From a virus, in the IMG/VR virus record IMGVR_UViG_3300020450_001067, positions 1-40,108 of that record: a stretch of DNA of 40,108 nucleotides; one strand, written 5' to 3'. Both the position numbers and the translations under genes were made by a program. Below, piece after piece: positions 14,301-22,496 of the stretch; positions within the stretch are counted from its first letter, which is position 1; each line of letters begins with the position of its first letter. Under the pieces are notes generated by a model. It worked only from the letters and a program-made list of their open reading frames with translations, was not told where the DNA came from and made no database searches.

Positions 14301-14833
14301 TTTTTTACTCCAAAGTGTTTGTAAGTTGATTGAATACACTTTGCTTGATAATAACAGTCTGCCAAAGCATTATGTAATTCTTCTTGAATTGCTTTACGTG
14401 GATCAGTTGGCATCATGCTAAAAACTGTTCTACTATCACGTATTTGCCAATAGTTCCAAGGAAAAGGTTGACCCATTTGTTTATATAAATGTTCTAGTAT
14501 TGCATAATCAAACAATGGACCTTGGCACCATAGTTCACTACAACCTACTGTAAATTTATTAAGTTGCTTTAATAGTTCATTAACACTTACTCTATTCTCG
14601 TCACCTAGTGCTTCATCTCTGATCTTAGGGTCTTGCTTACCCCACCATTCTAATGTGTTATCATCGACTGTTCTACCAAGTTCAGTTTGTTCATCTACAT
14701 TGACTCTAAGATATAAACCTGAGTGTGGTTCAGTATCACTGTATGGATCAAATTTAATTGCTCCTACTGTAAGGATAGCACAGTCATTAGTTACACCTAA
14801 TGTTTCTAAATCTATCATTCCATGTGTTGCCAT
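14297..14833 (-). CDS. DEDDh 3'-5' exonuclease (DexA-like)
   Basis: 178 residues of the DnaQ/RNase T fold. The catalytic acids are D8 and E10 (MIDLETLG), D109 (GPLFDYAIL), H154 and D159 (HNALADCYYQ). TLEWWGKQDPK is the region shared with T4 DexA. It is likely to degrade or trim single-stranded or 3'-protruding DNA, including host DNA; RNA cannot be excluded. It ends in an overlap with the Nfu-type gene and follows a 44-residue membrane gene by one base. Confidence 0.88.
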   Translation of the reverse strand: MATHGMIDLETLGVTNDCAILTVGAIKFDPYSDTEPHSGLYLRVNVDEQTELGRTVDDNTLEWWGKQDPKIRDEALGDENRVSVNELLKQLNKFTVGCSELWCQGPLFDYAILEHLYKQMGQPFPWNYWQIRDSRTVFSMMPTDPRKAIQEELHNALADCYYQAKCIQSTYKHFGVKK

Positions 14834-14834
14834 A

Positions 14835-14969
14835 CTATACCAACTTCATTAAAATTACAATTTGTAGAACTAAGACAGCAATCGGCACTATTGTTCTAAT
14901 AAACTCCATAGTGTGATTGTATTCATCTAACTTTCTTTCAAATTTGTTTCTTTCTCTTTTTAGTTTCAT
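14835..14969 (-). CDS. Small membrane protein (44 aa)
   Basis: Unrecognised. It starts with ATG at 14969, one base after the polymerase stop. A basic N-terminus (MKLKRERNKFERKLDEYN) is followed by one hydrophobic span (IVPIAVLVLQIVILMKLV) that runs to the C-terminus. The order basic-then-membrane suggests a peripheral helix and a C-terminal anchor. Too short to be noted by size filters, but its position between the polymerase and exonuclease genes with no spare bases supports it. Confidence 0.65.
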   Translation of the reverse strand: MKLKRERNKFERKLDEYNHTMEFIRTIVPIAVLVLQIVILMKLV

Positions 14970-14970
14970 A

Positions 14971-17643
14971 TTACTCTCCAAAGTCAAATAAACTGTTAAA
15001 TGTATTTTTTTGTTTAGTGCTTTCTAAGTCATAACTTAAAACACCAATTAAATTTCCAAGTTTGTTATCAATAATTGTTTCTTCCATTGCATCACCATCA
15101 AAAGGAAGTTCTTTAAACCATTCTGGCAAATGCAATTCATCAGTTGGGTATGCAACACTTGTATATCCTAATGGATTCTTTTTAAGTTTACATACAACAA
15201 CCTTCATACCATCAACAATTTCCTGCGAGTATCTATCACCATTCATCTTTTTAAGTGTGTTCCAATTAATACTTGCTCTTACGTGTCCTGGCATATTTGC
15301 CTTACCTTGACGTTCTTCTAACTTTTGATAATGTCCAATCTTGTTTGCACGTTTAGGAGATCCTTTTTCATATCCTGGACGTTTCTTAAATTCTGTTCTA
15401 AATTCTGCAATAGAATCTAATATTTCTTTTTCTCCTTTTTCTTGTAATACCATAAGCAATAGTTCACTTAAAAAGTCTTGCATAAACACTGGAGTATCAG
15501 AACGTTTTAGATCAAGACCCATTGCTTTTACTTTGCCCGGCTTGCCTTCAATATCTTTTCTATTTCCTTCTTCATCATACACTAGTGCCGCATATCTTTT
15601 CTTTGTAATATACAATCCGCTTTCTGCTACAATTTCTCTACCTGCCGCAATTACTTCTGCTCTACTCTTAGGACAATGAAATGCATTATGCATAAACTTT
15701 TCAAATGTTGTGTTTGCTTCTTCACATACTCTATCATAAAGTTGTATAACACTTTCTTTAGTCCATGGAATTTGTCCTGCTTCAATTTCTTTTTTAAGTA
15801 TTGGAAATGCACTAAAGTACACGGAGTCTGTATCACCATATATAATACTTTTACCTACGTGATCATAATTTCCTGTTATTACTTTGTTCACTTCTGCCGC
15901 CATGTGTTTTGCAATGGCTCTACCTGTAAGTGTTGTACTTTGTCCAATACGTTTATCAAAGAATCTACAACCTGGATTAAGTATAGCACCATATAAACTA
16001 TTTAGGTTAATCTTCTTAACAAGTTGTCTCTTATCCCAAAATTCTATTTCTGCTTTGTTTTCTGCATCAATGGCTTTCTTTTTCATACCTTGCATTTCTT
16101 TACGTTCACTGTACCAACGTTTAAGTAATCCAGGAATAACACCTTCATGTTCATATGTAAAGATAGTACCATTAGCACTTAACATCCAAGGATTGTTACT
16201 ATCATGTATAACTTTGTAAATTTGTGCACCACTCATTACTTCTGACTCACCATTCTCAAAATCAACTGTAATGCTGACATCTCTACGTTGTTCCATTACT
16301 GCTTCATATTCTAGTGTGCCAAATTTTCCTTCCCATGCACCAGCAAATGATTTCTTTTTCAAACCCATTTGTTCTTGTATAAAGTTGTCTGTATGTTCCG
16401 GACGAAGTTGTCCTATAATAGTTTCTGGAGCCATGTTTAATGCTCTAATAACACTAGGATACAGACTGTTTAAGTCCATTGATCCTATCCACTTATGTAC
16501 TCCAATCTTAGGAAATGCAACATAGGCACCAGCCGCCGCAGTATTTTCATCATCACGTCTTGGTCTGTTAGGAACTTGTAAGCCACGTCTATGTGCTTCA
16601 TTCACAATGGCTTGTTCTGTAACTGCAACCGCACCCATTGTGGTCTGTAGCAAAACAGTGTTCGCGTGTGCTAGTTCATTTGAAAGATCAATGAACTTTA
16701 ATTTTTGGTCCAACTTGTCCAGTAGTGCAACGTCTTGTCTGTTGTACTCAATGAACGTTCTGAAGTCATTGTTATAAAGTTGATCGAGTGTACCTTCATA
16801 CACAGTTTTCTTTTCACCAACTTCCATTTCTCCAATGGCGTCAAGTCGATATGTGTGTCTTTCTTCATATGTGTATTTACGATATAATTCCAAACTATCT
16901 AAATGCACTCTACCTATTAGGTCATAGGTAACAAGTGTTCTTCCAAACTTTTCATATTCTCTTTTCTTAGGAAGTTGATCCCATAAACAAAAACGTCTTG
17001 TATCATTTTTACTCAATACTCTTGCAACACGATTTACACAATAAGGAATATCATAACCTTCACTGTTCCAACCAGATATAATATCTGCATCTTCAATTAA
17101 ATCTAAGAATGTTTTTAACATATCTGCTTCATCAGTAAACAGATGTGTGTTAGGAAAATCTTTTACTTGATCTTGTGCTTCTTCTAATGTCAGTGTCTTA
17201 GGAGGAACTGCAAGTGTTACTAAACTATCAAGCCACTGTAAGTGTACAGTGATTGCAGTAATTGGCATAAATGGATCTGCCGGATCCGCAAATCCTCTAT
17301 CTGGATCAAAGTCTGTTTCAATATCAAAGAATGCTATGTTTAGTTTTGGAGCATCATGATTTAGATAGTTTGTGCTCAAACATTGGAATATAGGATTGAT
17401 ATCGCTTTCAAACAGATCCTTGTTTTTGTTTATTGCTAATTCTTTTCTAAAATCTTTTGTATTTTTACAGGTAATTTTATTTAGAGGATCTCCATAGATG
17501 CTTTTGTATTTGCCTCTTTGGTCACCATAATAAAAAGTATATCTTACTGGATATTCTGTGTAGTGTCTTTTTCCATCTTCACGACGCTCTACTACCTGTA
17601 TCTGATCTGCTTCACGATTAAAAAATGCGTCTACGTAACTCAT
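14971..17643 (-). CDS. 43: Family B DNA polymerase (T4 gp43-like)
   Basis: Replicative polymerase, 890 residues. The 3'-5' exonuclease has FFDIETD (D107, E109), GWNSEGYDIP (191-200) and YNRQDVALL (D304). The polymerase motifs are A, SMDLNSLYPSVI (D390), B, KKINLNSLYGA (543-553), and C, IYGDTDSVYF (601-610). The tail ends TFNSLFDFGE, a clamp-binding peptide like that of T4/RB69 gp43. It works with the clamp at 11640-12371 and the clamp loader at 39195-40108. The leader holds two small hairpins (17661-17703) and an AGGAGAG ribosome site, suggesting translational control. All catalytic residues are present. Confidence 0.97.
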   Translation of the reverse strand: MSYVDAFFNREADQIQVVERREDGKRHYTEYPVRYTFYYGDQRGKYKSIYGDPLNKITCKNTKDFRKELAINKNKDLFESDINPIFQCLSTNYLNHDAPKLNIAFFDIETDFDPDRGFADPADPFMPITAITVHLQWLDSLVTLAVPPKTLTLEEAQDQVKDFPNTHLFTDEADMLKTFLDLIEDADIISGWNSEGYDIPYCVNRVARVLSKNDTRRFCLWDQLPKKREYEKFGRTLVTYDLIGRVHLDSLELYRKYTYEERHTYRLDAIGEMEVGEKKTVYEGTLDQLYNNDFRTFIEYNRQDVALLDKLDQKLKFIDLSNELAHANTVLLQTTMGAVAVTEQAIVNEAHRRGLQVPNRPRRDDENTAAAGAYVAFPKIGVHKWIGSMDLNSLYPSVIRALNMAPETIIGQLRPEHTDNFIQEQMGLKKKSFAGAWEGKFGTLEYEAVMEQRRDVSITVDFENGESEVMSGAQIYKVIHDSNNPWMLSANGTIFTYEHEGVIPGLLKRWYSERKEMQGMKKKAIDAENKAEIEFWDKRQLVKKINLNSLYGAILNPGCRFFDKRIGQSTTLTGRAIAKHMAAEVNKVITGNYDHVGKSIIYGDTDSVYFSAFPILKKEIEAGQIPWTKESVIQLYDRVCEEANTTFEKFMHNAFHCPKSRAEVIAAGREIVAESGLYITKKRYAALVYDEEGNRKDIEGKPGKVKAMGLDLKRSDTPVFMQDFLSELLLMVLQEKGEKEILDSIAEFRTEFKKRPGYEKGSPKRANKIGHYQKLEERQGKANMPGHVRASINWNTLKKMNGDRYSQEIVDGMKVVVCKLKKNPLGYTSVAYPTDELHLPEWFKELPFDGDAMEETIIDNKLGNLIGVLSYDLESTKQKNTFNSLFDFGE

Positions 17644-17660
17644 TGTCTCTCCTATATGTC

Positions 17661-17677
17661 ATTTGTGGCTGACAAAT
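17661..17677 (-). promoter_or_regulatory. Hairpin in the polymerase leader, candidate gp43 translational operator
   Basis: On the minus strand, ATTTGT and ACAAAT pair around the five-base loop CAGCC; one further U-G pair is possible. The hairpin ends just before the AGGAG ribosome site of the polymerase gene. T4 and RB69 gp43 repress their own translation by binding a small hairpin at this position. This one has a different sequence; binding is inferred. Confidence 0.5.
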
Positions 17678-17685
17678 ACCAAATA

Positions 17686-17703
17686 AAACGTTTGTGGCCG
17701 TTT
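17686..17703 (-). promoter_or_regulatory. Second hairpin sharing the GCCACAAA element
   Basis: AAACG and CGTTT pair around the eight-base loop GCCACAAA on the minus strand. The loop sequence recurs in the downstream hairpin (17661-17677). A five-pair stem with an eight-base loop matches the dimensions of the T4 gp43 operator. There is no T tract, so it is not a usual terminator. Confidence 0.4.
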
Positions 17704-17708
17704 GTACC

Positions 17709-18002
17709 TTACTTAAAATATTCTTCTGCATCGATGGCTTTATCATCGATCCACTTATCATAATGTGGTTTGCCTAGTCTTATGCTTGTTGACTTGACAC
17801 CCCATTCGCCTAGTTGCCTTTTAGTAAACTCTGTCCAATCTTTACCAGACTTGGCACCTCGTGCCGTCCAATAGTGTATTTCATTGCCTTCATCATATAA
17901 TTTATTAAGCCTTTCAATACGATCATACCGTGGTTCACTACTTTCATAATTGTTACCATTAGTATAACATATAGTTCCATCAATGTCAACCATGTAAATC
18001 AA
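17709..18002 (-). CDS. Small HAD-superfamily phosphatase-like protein (97 aa)
   Basis: The N-terminal DIDGTI (6-11) is HAD motif I, and YWTARG (44-49) is the motif II region. WIDDKAID near the C-terminus carries the acidic motif IV. At 97 residues it lacks a cap domain, so it is a minimal HAD, similar to phage-encoded predicted nucleotidases or polynucleotide phosphatases. Its substrate is unknown. Its start overlaps the end of the 170-residue gene (ATGA). It directly precedes the polymerase leader. Confidence 0.85.
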   Translation of the reverse strand: MIYMVDIDGTICYTNGNNYESSEPRYDRIERLNKLYDEGNEIHYWTARGAKSGKDWTEFTKRQLGEWGVKSTSIRLGKPHYDKWIDDKAIDAEEYFK

Positions 18003-18511
18003 TATTTGGATCCTTTCGGTGTATCAAAAAAGTGCTTCTTTCCCATTGCTTCTCTTATCTTTCTAAAAACCATATTGTGAGGATAGGTTTTGTAATAATC
18101 CGTTTTATATAGTTTTTCACTTGCCTTTTCTGTTTCTGTTAGCCTTTGTATTATAAACAATCTTATAGTTGGATCATTTAATTCATTTTTATAATGATCA
18201 TAATTATACTCTATAAACAATAAATCTCTTTCTGTAAAATAAGGTGTTTTGCATAATCCAATTAAATCCTGTCCTTCATTTCTATCTGTTACTCCATGTA
18301 ATACTATTAGTAACCCATGAACACCGTCATCATATGGAAAGTTTATCATGTGCTTCATGATATCCATATATTGATCTGTATGAATAATTGGAACCTTTGA
18401 ACTGTATGCCCAAGGACATCTCGCCACTGATCCATCTTCTGGTTTGGATAGTTCTTTTAAATGTTTGTCTAACCAAGTATCTATTCTTTTCTTTTCTGCT
18501 TCACTTACCAT
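17999..18511 (-). CDS. Hypothetical protein (170 aa)
   Basis: Unrecognised. Key features are an N-terminal basic helix (MVSEAEKKRIDTWLDKHL), SVARCPWAYSSKVPIIH (48-63) with a lone CPW, a strand-rich centre (GVHGLLIVLHGVTD) and a basic C-terminus (FRKIREAMGKKHFF). The start at 18511 avoids the in-frame N-terminal extension, which is only antisense to a membrane gene. It overlaps the HAD gene by four bases. Confidence 0.72.
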   Translation of the reverse strand: MVSEAEKKRIDTWLDKHLKELSKPEDGSVARCPWAYSSKVPIIHTDQYMDIMKHMINFPYDDGVHGLLIVLHGVTDRNEGQDLIGLCKTPYFTERDLLFIEYNYDHYKNELNDPTIRLFIIQRLTETEKASEKLYKTDYYKTYPHNMVFRKIREAMGKKHFFDTPKGSKY

Positions 18512-18741
18512 GAAATAATGATTCCGCCTATACCAACTAATGCTAGAATTGAGTTTGTAATAATTAGACTCCATTCTTTCCACATAATTGATACCGCTAA
18601 CCATATAAGTCCACCACAAGCCAGTACTAACGGACCTATAGGATAAAGTTCTTTCTGCGTGTTTATCGCAGTACCGATTATCAACACTAACGTTGCTAAC
18701 CATTTAAGGTAAAAAGTTATATCTTTATTTGTCTTTTCCAA
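18505..18741 (-). CDS. Small three-span membrane protein (78 aa)
   Basis: Unrecognised. It has three hydrophobic spans (about 11-25, 33-52, 57-76) and a short cytoplasmic basic N-terminus. The pattern W-L-A-T-L-V-L-I-I-G, Y-P-I-G-P-L-V-L-A and the GGI ending resemble small bacterial membrane proteins without known function. It overlaps the DsbA-like gene by 17 bases and the next gene by seven. Confidence 0.75.
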   Translation of the reverse strand: MEKTNKDITFYLKWLATLVLIIGTAINTQKELYPIGPLVLACGGLIWLAVSIMWKEWSLIITNSILALVGIGGIIISW

Positions 18742-18985
18742 CGGTCACCACCAATGTTTCGAGATCATCAAAAGCATCAGCATGAGCCTGCCAGTCACCT
18801 TTATGTGCAATCTTAATTGCCTTATTGATAAGTGTAGGTTTGATTTCTAATTCTTCTGCTACTGCCTTTACTGTATCTCTTAAGCCTGTTTGTAAATCTT
18901 CAATTTCTTGCATAACTGTTGCGCCTTCGTTAACCAAACGTTCCAGTTTTGCTTTTTCGTCCGGTCCATAAGTTCTATCAGACAT
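18725..18985 (-). CDS. DsbA-like double-stranded DNA-binding protein
   Basis: 86 residues, helical. KAKLERLVNEGATVMQEIEDL and LINKAIKIAHKGDWQAH match the pattern of T4 DsbA-like proteins, which bind DNA near late promoters and modulate late transcription. The similarity is by pattern, not a computed alignment, so the family is likely but not certain. It has its own perfect promoter (19010-19038) and an AGGAG site, which suggests early strong expression. Confidence 0.7.
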   Translation of the reverse strand: MSDRTYGPDEKAKLERLVNEGATVMQEIEDLQTGLRDTVKAVAEELEIKPTLINKAIKIAHKGDWQAHADAFDDLETLVVTVGKDK

Positions 18986-19009
18986 TGTATTCTCCTAGTT
19001 TATTGTGTA

Positions 19010-19038
19010 ATTATATACTCGTGTACTAATAATGTCAA
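19010..19038 (-). promoter_or_regulatory. Perfect consensus sigma70 promoter for the DsbA-like gene
   Basis: TTGACA (19038-19033), a 17-base spacer and TATAAT (19015-19010) on the minus strand. The transcript would begin near 19003, 18 bases before the ATG at 18985 with AGGAG between. It probably drives the DsbA-like gene, the membrane gene, the 170-residue gene, the HAD gene and possibly the polymerase. Confidence 0.9.
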
Positions 19039-19045
19039 GTTTAAT

Positions 19046-19654
19046 TTATTTAACGTATGCACCAATTCTACCGTGGACATCTGGATCAACCACATATTCA
19101 TAATCTTTTGGTGGCTTTATTTCTTGTCCTTCCCACACAGGAATATATTCCTTTCTATTATTTGGAAAATCAGGGTTTGATCTAAAGTGTGCTTCTATCA
19201 AATTACCTCCTATAAATTCACAATTGATGATTGGCTTTGTTTTGAATTGTTCTAAGACTTTTGGAAACGGTATTTCATCTTCTGTTCTTACCCACTTATC
19301 CCATTTAGTAAATGTATCTTCTTTTTTAAAACCTTCTACACATAATACTTGTTTACCATATGCATAATCTACAGATAGATGTTTTCCTGTAAAAAATTCA
19401 CACCAAAAATATCCAGGTGGAAGGTCTAGTGTATATTGAGGTAAGTGCATTTTACTTGCACCCAAACCTAAACCCATAACGTTCATACAAGGTTTTACAA
19501 TATACCAACCAGGTTCAGGTACATCTATACCTGCAGGTCCACACTTGTAACCTAACTTGCGAGATAAAATTAATTTATCGTAAACCCAAAGTTCATCTGG
19601 GTCAGCATTTTTCCAATAAATGTCTTCAGGGGTATCATCGTATATTGTTTTCAT
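19046..19654 (-). CDS. Hypothetical protein with possible ATP-grasp features (202 aa)
   Basis: Not firmly recognised. WYIVKPCMNVMGLGLGASKM (51-70) resembles the nucleotide-binding loop of ATP-grasp enzymes, and INCEFIGGNLIEAHFRSN (about 142-159) resembles the acidic strand and N-x-x-E-x-R region. If correct it would ligate an amino group to a carboxylate, but the fold's other landmarks are not clear. It is the last gene before the DsbA promoter. It overlaps the 64-residue gene. Confidence 0.75.
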   Translation of the reverse strand: MKTIYDDTPEDIYWKNADPDELWVYDKLILSRKLGYKCGPAGIDVPEPGWYIVKPCMNVMGLGLGASKMHLPQYTLDLPPGYFWCEFFTGKHLSVDYAYGKQVLCVEGFKKEDTFTKWDKWVRTEDEIPFPKVLEQFKTKPIINCEFIGGNLIEAHFRSNPDFPNNRKEYIPVWEGQEIKPPKDYEYVVDPDVHGRIGAYVK

Positions 19655-19829
19655 TTAATTTATTGTAGGCTTCCTCAAATCCTTCTAGATGTAACCATGC
19701 TTCTTCCATGTACCAAACACGTTTGAAATAACTTTCGTAACAATCTAAGATACAAGATTCTGTTGCGTTGAAATGACCTTTAACCATCCAAAAGATTCTG
19801 TATGCATCTTTCTTGTTAACTGGCTCCAC
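19635..19829 (-). CDS. Small hypothetical protein, start uncertain (about 64 aa)
   Basis: Unrecognised. A helical, aromatic-rich protein (DAYRIFWMVKGHF, YESYFKRVWYMEEAWLHLEGF). The GTG at 19829 is chosen because it keeps the overlap with the upstream gene to 14 bases; an ATG at 19862 and an internal ATG at 19784 are alternatives. None has a strong ribosome site. The 3' end overlaps the next start by 20 bases. Confidence 0.55.
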   Translation of the reverse strand: MEPVNKKDAYRIFWMVKGHFNATESCILDCYESYFKRVWYMEEAWLHLEGFEEAYNKLNENNIR

Positions 19830-20469
19830 CTTCTTCGTCCTTTGTCTTGTACTGCCATTCATCTGTGTGACCTACGGACCATTTAGGTGTGTTTTCAACA
19901 GTATAATTTTGTGTGCATACTTTGAAGTCTGGCGTCTTACGATCAGGGTGTACTAAACTTTGATCTGTGAATATTGTTCTATTATTAGGTTGTGCCGCAA
20001 ACTGACCATTATCTAATTTAATAAAATTAAATGATTTATGTTCAGGATCATGTTCAGAAAAGTTTTGATTTAAAACATTTTGATCTCTATGACAAGTATC
20101 TAGGCTAAACATATATTCACCTTTGTGCATTTTTTTATCTTTGCCAAAGAATTCACAATCGCATAATAGAGGTTTCTTTATTACTGTGATATCATAATCA
20201 AAGCAATCCCATATTTGTAAAGTATCTAAAGGAAGTTGATTATCTTTATCATAGTCCTCCTTCCAAACAAATGCAGACAAAGGTAATTTATCATATAATG
20301 CACCATATTCTGTAAGGAGTGTTTCTACGTATAATGCTTTACCCATTATACTTCTAATTGATATCCAAACGCCTGGAGTTAAATCTCCGTAACCTTTCTG
20401 AAGATCGTATAGATACTCTTTTTTTACATATACTTCTATAGGCGGTAAGTTATGTACTAAAAAGGCCAT
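19816..20469 (-). CDS. Hypothetical phage protein (217 aa)
   Basis: Unrecognised. The N-terminus (LVHNLPPIEVYVKKEYLYDL) is a distinctive block. The middle contains many Tyr, Asp and Cys residues (LCDCEFFGKDKKMHKGEY) and the end is acidic. The gene has an AAGGA ribosome site and lies after a variant late promoter box (20502-20509). It may be virion-associated, but only promoter type supports this. Confidence 0.78.
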   Translation of the reverse strand: MAFLVHNLPPIEVYVKKEYLYDLQKGYGDLTPGVWISIRSIMGKALYVETLLTEYGALYDKLPLSAFVWKEDYDKDNQLPLDTLQIWDCFDYDITVIKKPLLCDCEFFGKDKKMHKGEYMFSLDTCHRDQNVLNQNFSEHDPEHKSFNFIKLDNGQFAAQPNNRTIFTDQSLVHPDRKTPDFKVCTQNYTVENTPKWSVGHTDEWQYKTKDEEGGAS

Positions 20470-20501
20470 ATGCGTCCTTGGTTAAAATTAATTAGTACTA
20501 G

Positions 20502-20509
20502 TATTTATT
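20502..20509 (-). promoter_or_regulatory. Possible late promoter (AATAAATA)
   Basis: On the minus strand, AATAAATAC lies 33 bases upstream of the ATG at 20469. It differs at one position from the GATAAATA box found at four other places and from T4 TATAAATA. It overlaps the stop codon of the small basic protein gene, so its function is less sure than the others. Confidence 0.4.
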
Positions 20510-20630
20510 ATTTTTTCTTTTTACGCCCTGCACAATGGGCCTTTTGAGAGAATCCTTTGGGATTAGAACAGTTGATACTTTTCTTATATTTTGCTGACCA
20601 CTTCTCTGGAATTATTTCCTTGGCCCTCAT
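20508..20630 (-). CDS. Small basic Cys-containing protein (40 aa)
   Basis: Starts with ATG at 20630 in an ATGA overlap with the upstream gene. The sequence is mostly Lys, Arg, Ser and Asn and contains INCSNPKGFSQKAHCAGRKK, a motif found as a C-terminal module in many marine T4-like phage proteins. Here it stands alone. The two cysteines and a histidine may bind metal; the basic tail may bind DNA. It ends the long tagged-protein unit. Confidence 0.65.
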   Translation of the reverse strand: MRAKEIIPEKWSAKYKKSINCSNPKGFSQKAHCAGRKKKK

Positions 20631-21553
20631 TTTGTTTTGACGTTCTTTGCTTTACCGCGTCTATTTTTGTTTGGATCTTCACGACGCTTACGACTTGCCG
20701 CTTTTTTACGGCCTTTTTTACCTAATGCGTATGCTTTTGCGGCTGGTAAACACTTTGGTTTACCTTCTTTGCTACTACCTCTAGCACATTGTCCTCTAAC
20801 TTTACCATCTGGACCAAAGCGAACCCACTTTTGTTTAAACCATTTTTTAAGGTTTTCATTTAATTCTACTTCTTCTGAAAATACTAAATTACCACACTTT
20901 ACACAATAATCTACGTGTTCACGTTTCACACAATTAGGTACACGTTTTCCGAACATGGTTTTCATGCCCTTCTTTTCGTAACCCTTCCAGCAACGTGTTC
21001 CTTCGGCTGTAATTTCGTAATTTTCTTTGTAATAAGGATTTTCAGGATCAGCATCACCTGATTCATCTGGCCACCAATCTAACTTGTAACGTTCGCCATT
21101 TGCAAACATTTTTTTCATAGAAATAATTCTGTTTTCGTATTCTTCTTTGACTGGCTCTACTCTACCTGCTTGTACATCTAAACAAAAATTAAGTGTAACT
21201 GCGTTTGCAGTAAGTGATCCACATCTTGCACCTACTTCATTTTTTAAATGATCTATAAGTATTGATCCAGAGCATTTTGCAAGTTCGTCTGATAAGTTTT
21301 CTGGTATTTCTAAGTCGATGTAAGAATAAACAAAGTCATAGTGTGGTTTAGGTGAACCGTGTAGTATGTATTCATCTCTACAAACTACTCTTTTGAATCC
21401 GTCTATATTATGCCATACTGTTTGTTCATTGGTAAACTCATGTGGTTTACCGAAGTGCTTTTCTAAATATTGTGAATATGATACTGCTTCTTTATGATCC
21501 CAGTTATCATAACTTACACTTTTCTCTTCTTCTCGGAATTCTTGATAACGCAT
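20627..21553 (-). CDS. Multi-module basic protein, possible internal head protein (308 aa)
   Basis: The N-terminus MRYQEFREEEKS resembles the short tag shared by neighbours. A folded region follows (about 10-135), then two Cys-rich modules: GTRCWKGYEKKGMKTMFGKR (185-204) and YCVKCGNLVF (216-225). The C-terminus is a Lys/Arg-rich module with CARGSSKEGKPKC and RKRREDPNKNRRGK, as in other marine phage proteins. DNA binding is inferred from charge. It may be packaged in the head; function is unknown. Confidence 0.8.
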   Translation of the reverse strand: MRYQEFREEEKSVSYDNWDHKEAVSYSQYLEKHFGKPHEFTNEQTVWHNIDGFKRVVCRDEYILHGSPKPHYDFVYSYIDLEIPENLSDELAKCSGSILIDHLKNEVGARCGSLTANAVTLNFCLDVQAGRVEPVKEEYENRIISMKKMFANGERYKLDWWPDESGDADPENPYYKENYEITAEGTRCWKGYEKKGMKTMFGKRVPNCVKREHVDYCVKCGNLVFSEEVELNENLKKWFKQKWVRFGPDGKVRGQCARGSSKEGKPKCLPAAKAYALGKKGRKKAASRKRREDPNKNRRGKAKNVKTK

Positions 21554-22488
21554 TACTTACTCTTGTTGCCCCAGTTCTTAGCACCCTTTTTTCTGCACTG
21601 AACTAAAGCACCAGAGGCGTAAGCACTTGGCCAAACTTTATATCTTGATTTTACTTTATGATAACAAGCATCTTTCTTTTCTGCTAGTTGGTCAAACTCT
21701 TCTTCTGTAATTGCTTTACCAACAGACTCTTCTAAAGAACTATATGATTCTTTTTTCTTTTTATTATGCTTGTCTTTGATTTTTCCAATTTCTTCTGCAC
21801 TAGCGCCTTTGCCTGCGGCACTTTGAATCTTTTTCATACCATCTTTACCGTACTTCTTTACACCTGCACGGTACATGATACCACTTTCATCTGTTTCTTG
21901 ATCTTTGCTTTCTTTCTTTGCCATCTTTGTTGCAGTGGCATACATTACTGCGTCAGCATCATCACCATAGCGATCTTTAAAGTCGCCTTTGGCTTTTTTC
22001 ATACCTTTGACGTACTTTTCTTTTTTCTTTTCTTCGCCTTTAGTTAATGAACGCTCAGTCTTTTTTTTAGAAAGGACTCGATTTAATTCTTCTGCTAATT
22101 CGTCTTTGTAGTCTATGGACTCTTTTTTATCTTTTTTTGCTTCTTTGTCCTTGATTGCTTTCTTCATTGGCTCTTTTTTATTGCCATCTTTGTCCATGTC
22201 TAAGAAGTCTGGTTTTGCTTTTGCTTCAGTTTGAACTTGTTCGAACTTTTGTTCGTAATCCATATGATGATATACACTGCTTAGGTAGTCACCTGCTTTT
22301 GTAATTTTAGATTGTACCCAACCTTCTAAACCTTCTTCTTCTGAAACACCTTTAAGCATTTCGTGAAGTTTAATTGCATACTTTCCTATTTTATATAATT
22401 CTGCACGAGCCATTTGCACTTCATGGTCTTTTTCAACCTTGTGTGCCAAATCTGCTAAACCTTCGTTTTTAAGTTCTTTCTCTTTCAT
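21553..22488 (-). CDS. Lysine-rich multi-module protein (311 aa)
   Basis: Unrecognised as an enzyme. Modules in order: a helical region (RAELYKIGKYAIKLHEML), a short motif DFLDMDKDGNKKEPM, a long Lys/Glu-rich linker, YGDDADAVMYATATKMAKK, GIMYRAGVKKYGKDGMKK, and a C-terminal CYHKVKSRYKVWPSAYASGA with a following CRKKGAKNW. Most of these short modules recur singly in marine T4-like phage proteins. Strong basic charge suggests DNA contact, perhaps inside the head. N-terminus MKEKELKNEGL is only a weak match to the tag. Confidence 0.8.
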   Translation of the reverse strand: MKEKELKNEGLADLAHKVEKDHEVQMARAELYKIGKYAIKLHEMLKGVSEEEGLEGWVQSKITKAGDYLSSVYHHMDYEQKFEQVQTEAKAKPDFLDMDKDGNKKEPMKKAIKDKEAKKDKKESIDYKDELAEELNRVLSKKKTERSLTKGEEKKKEKYVKGMKKAKGDFKDRYGDDADAVMYATATKMAKKESKDQETDESGIMYRAGVKKYGKDGMKKIQSAAGKGASAEEIGKIKDKHNKKKKESYSSLEESVGKAITEEEFDQLAEKKDACYHKVKSRYKVWPSAYASGALVQCRKKGAKNWGNKSK

Positions 22489-22496
22489 AACAGTAT

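Noticed and set aside
20637-20909. Open plus-strand frame with a plausible Met start
   Set aside because: It is antisense to the basic C-terminus of the 308-residue protein and has no ribosome site or recognisable domain; many such frames occur opposite every long minus-strand gene.
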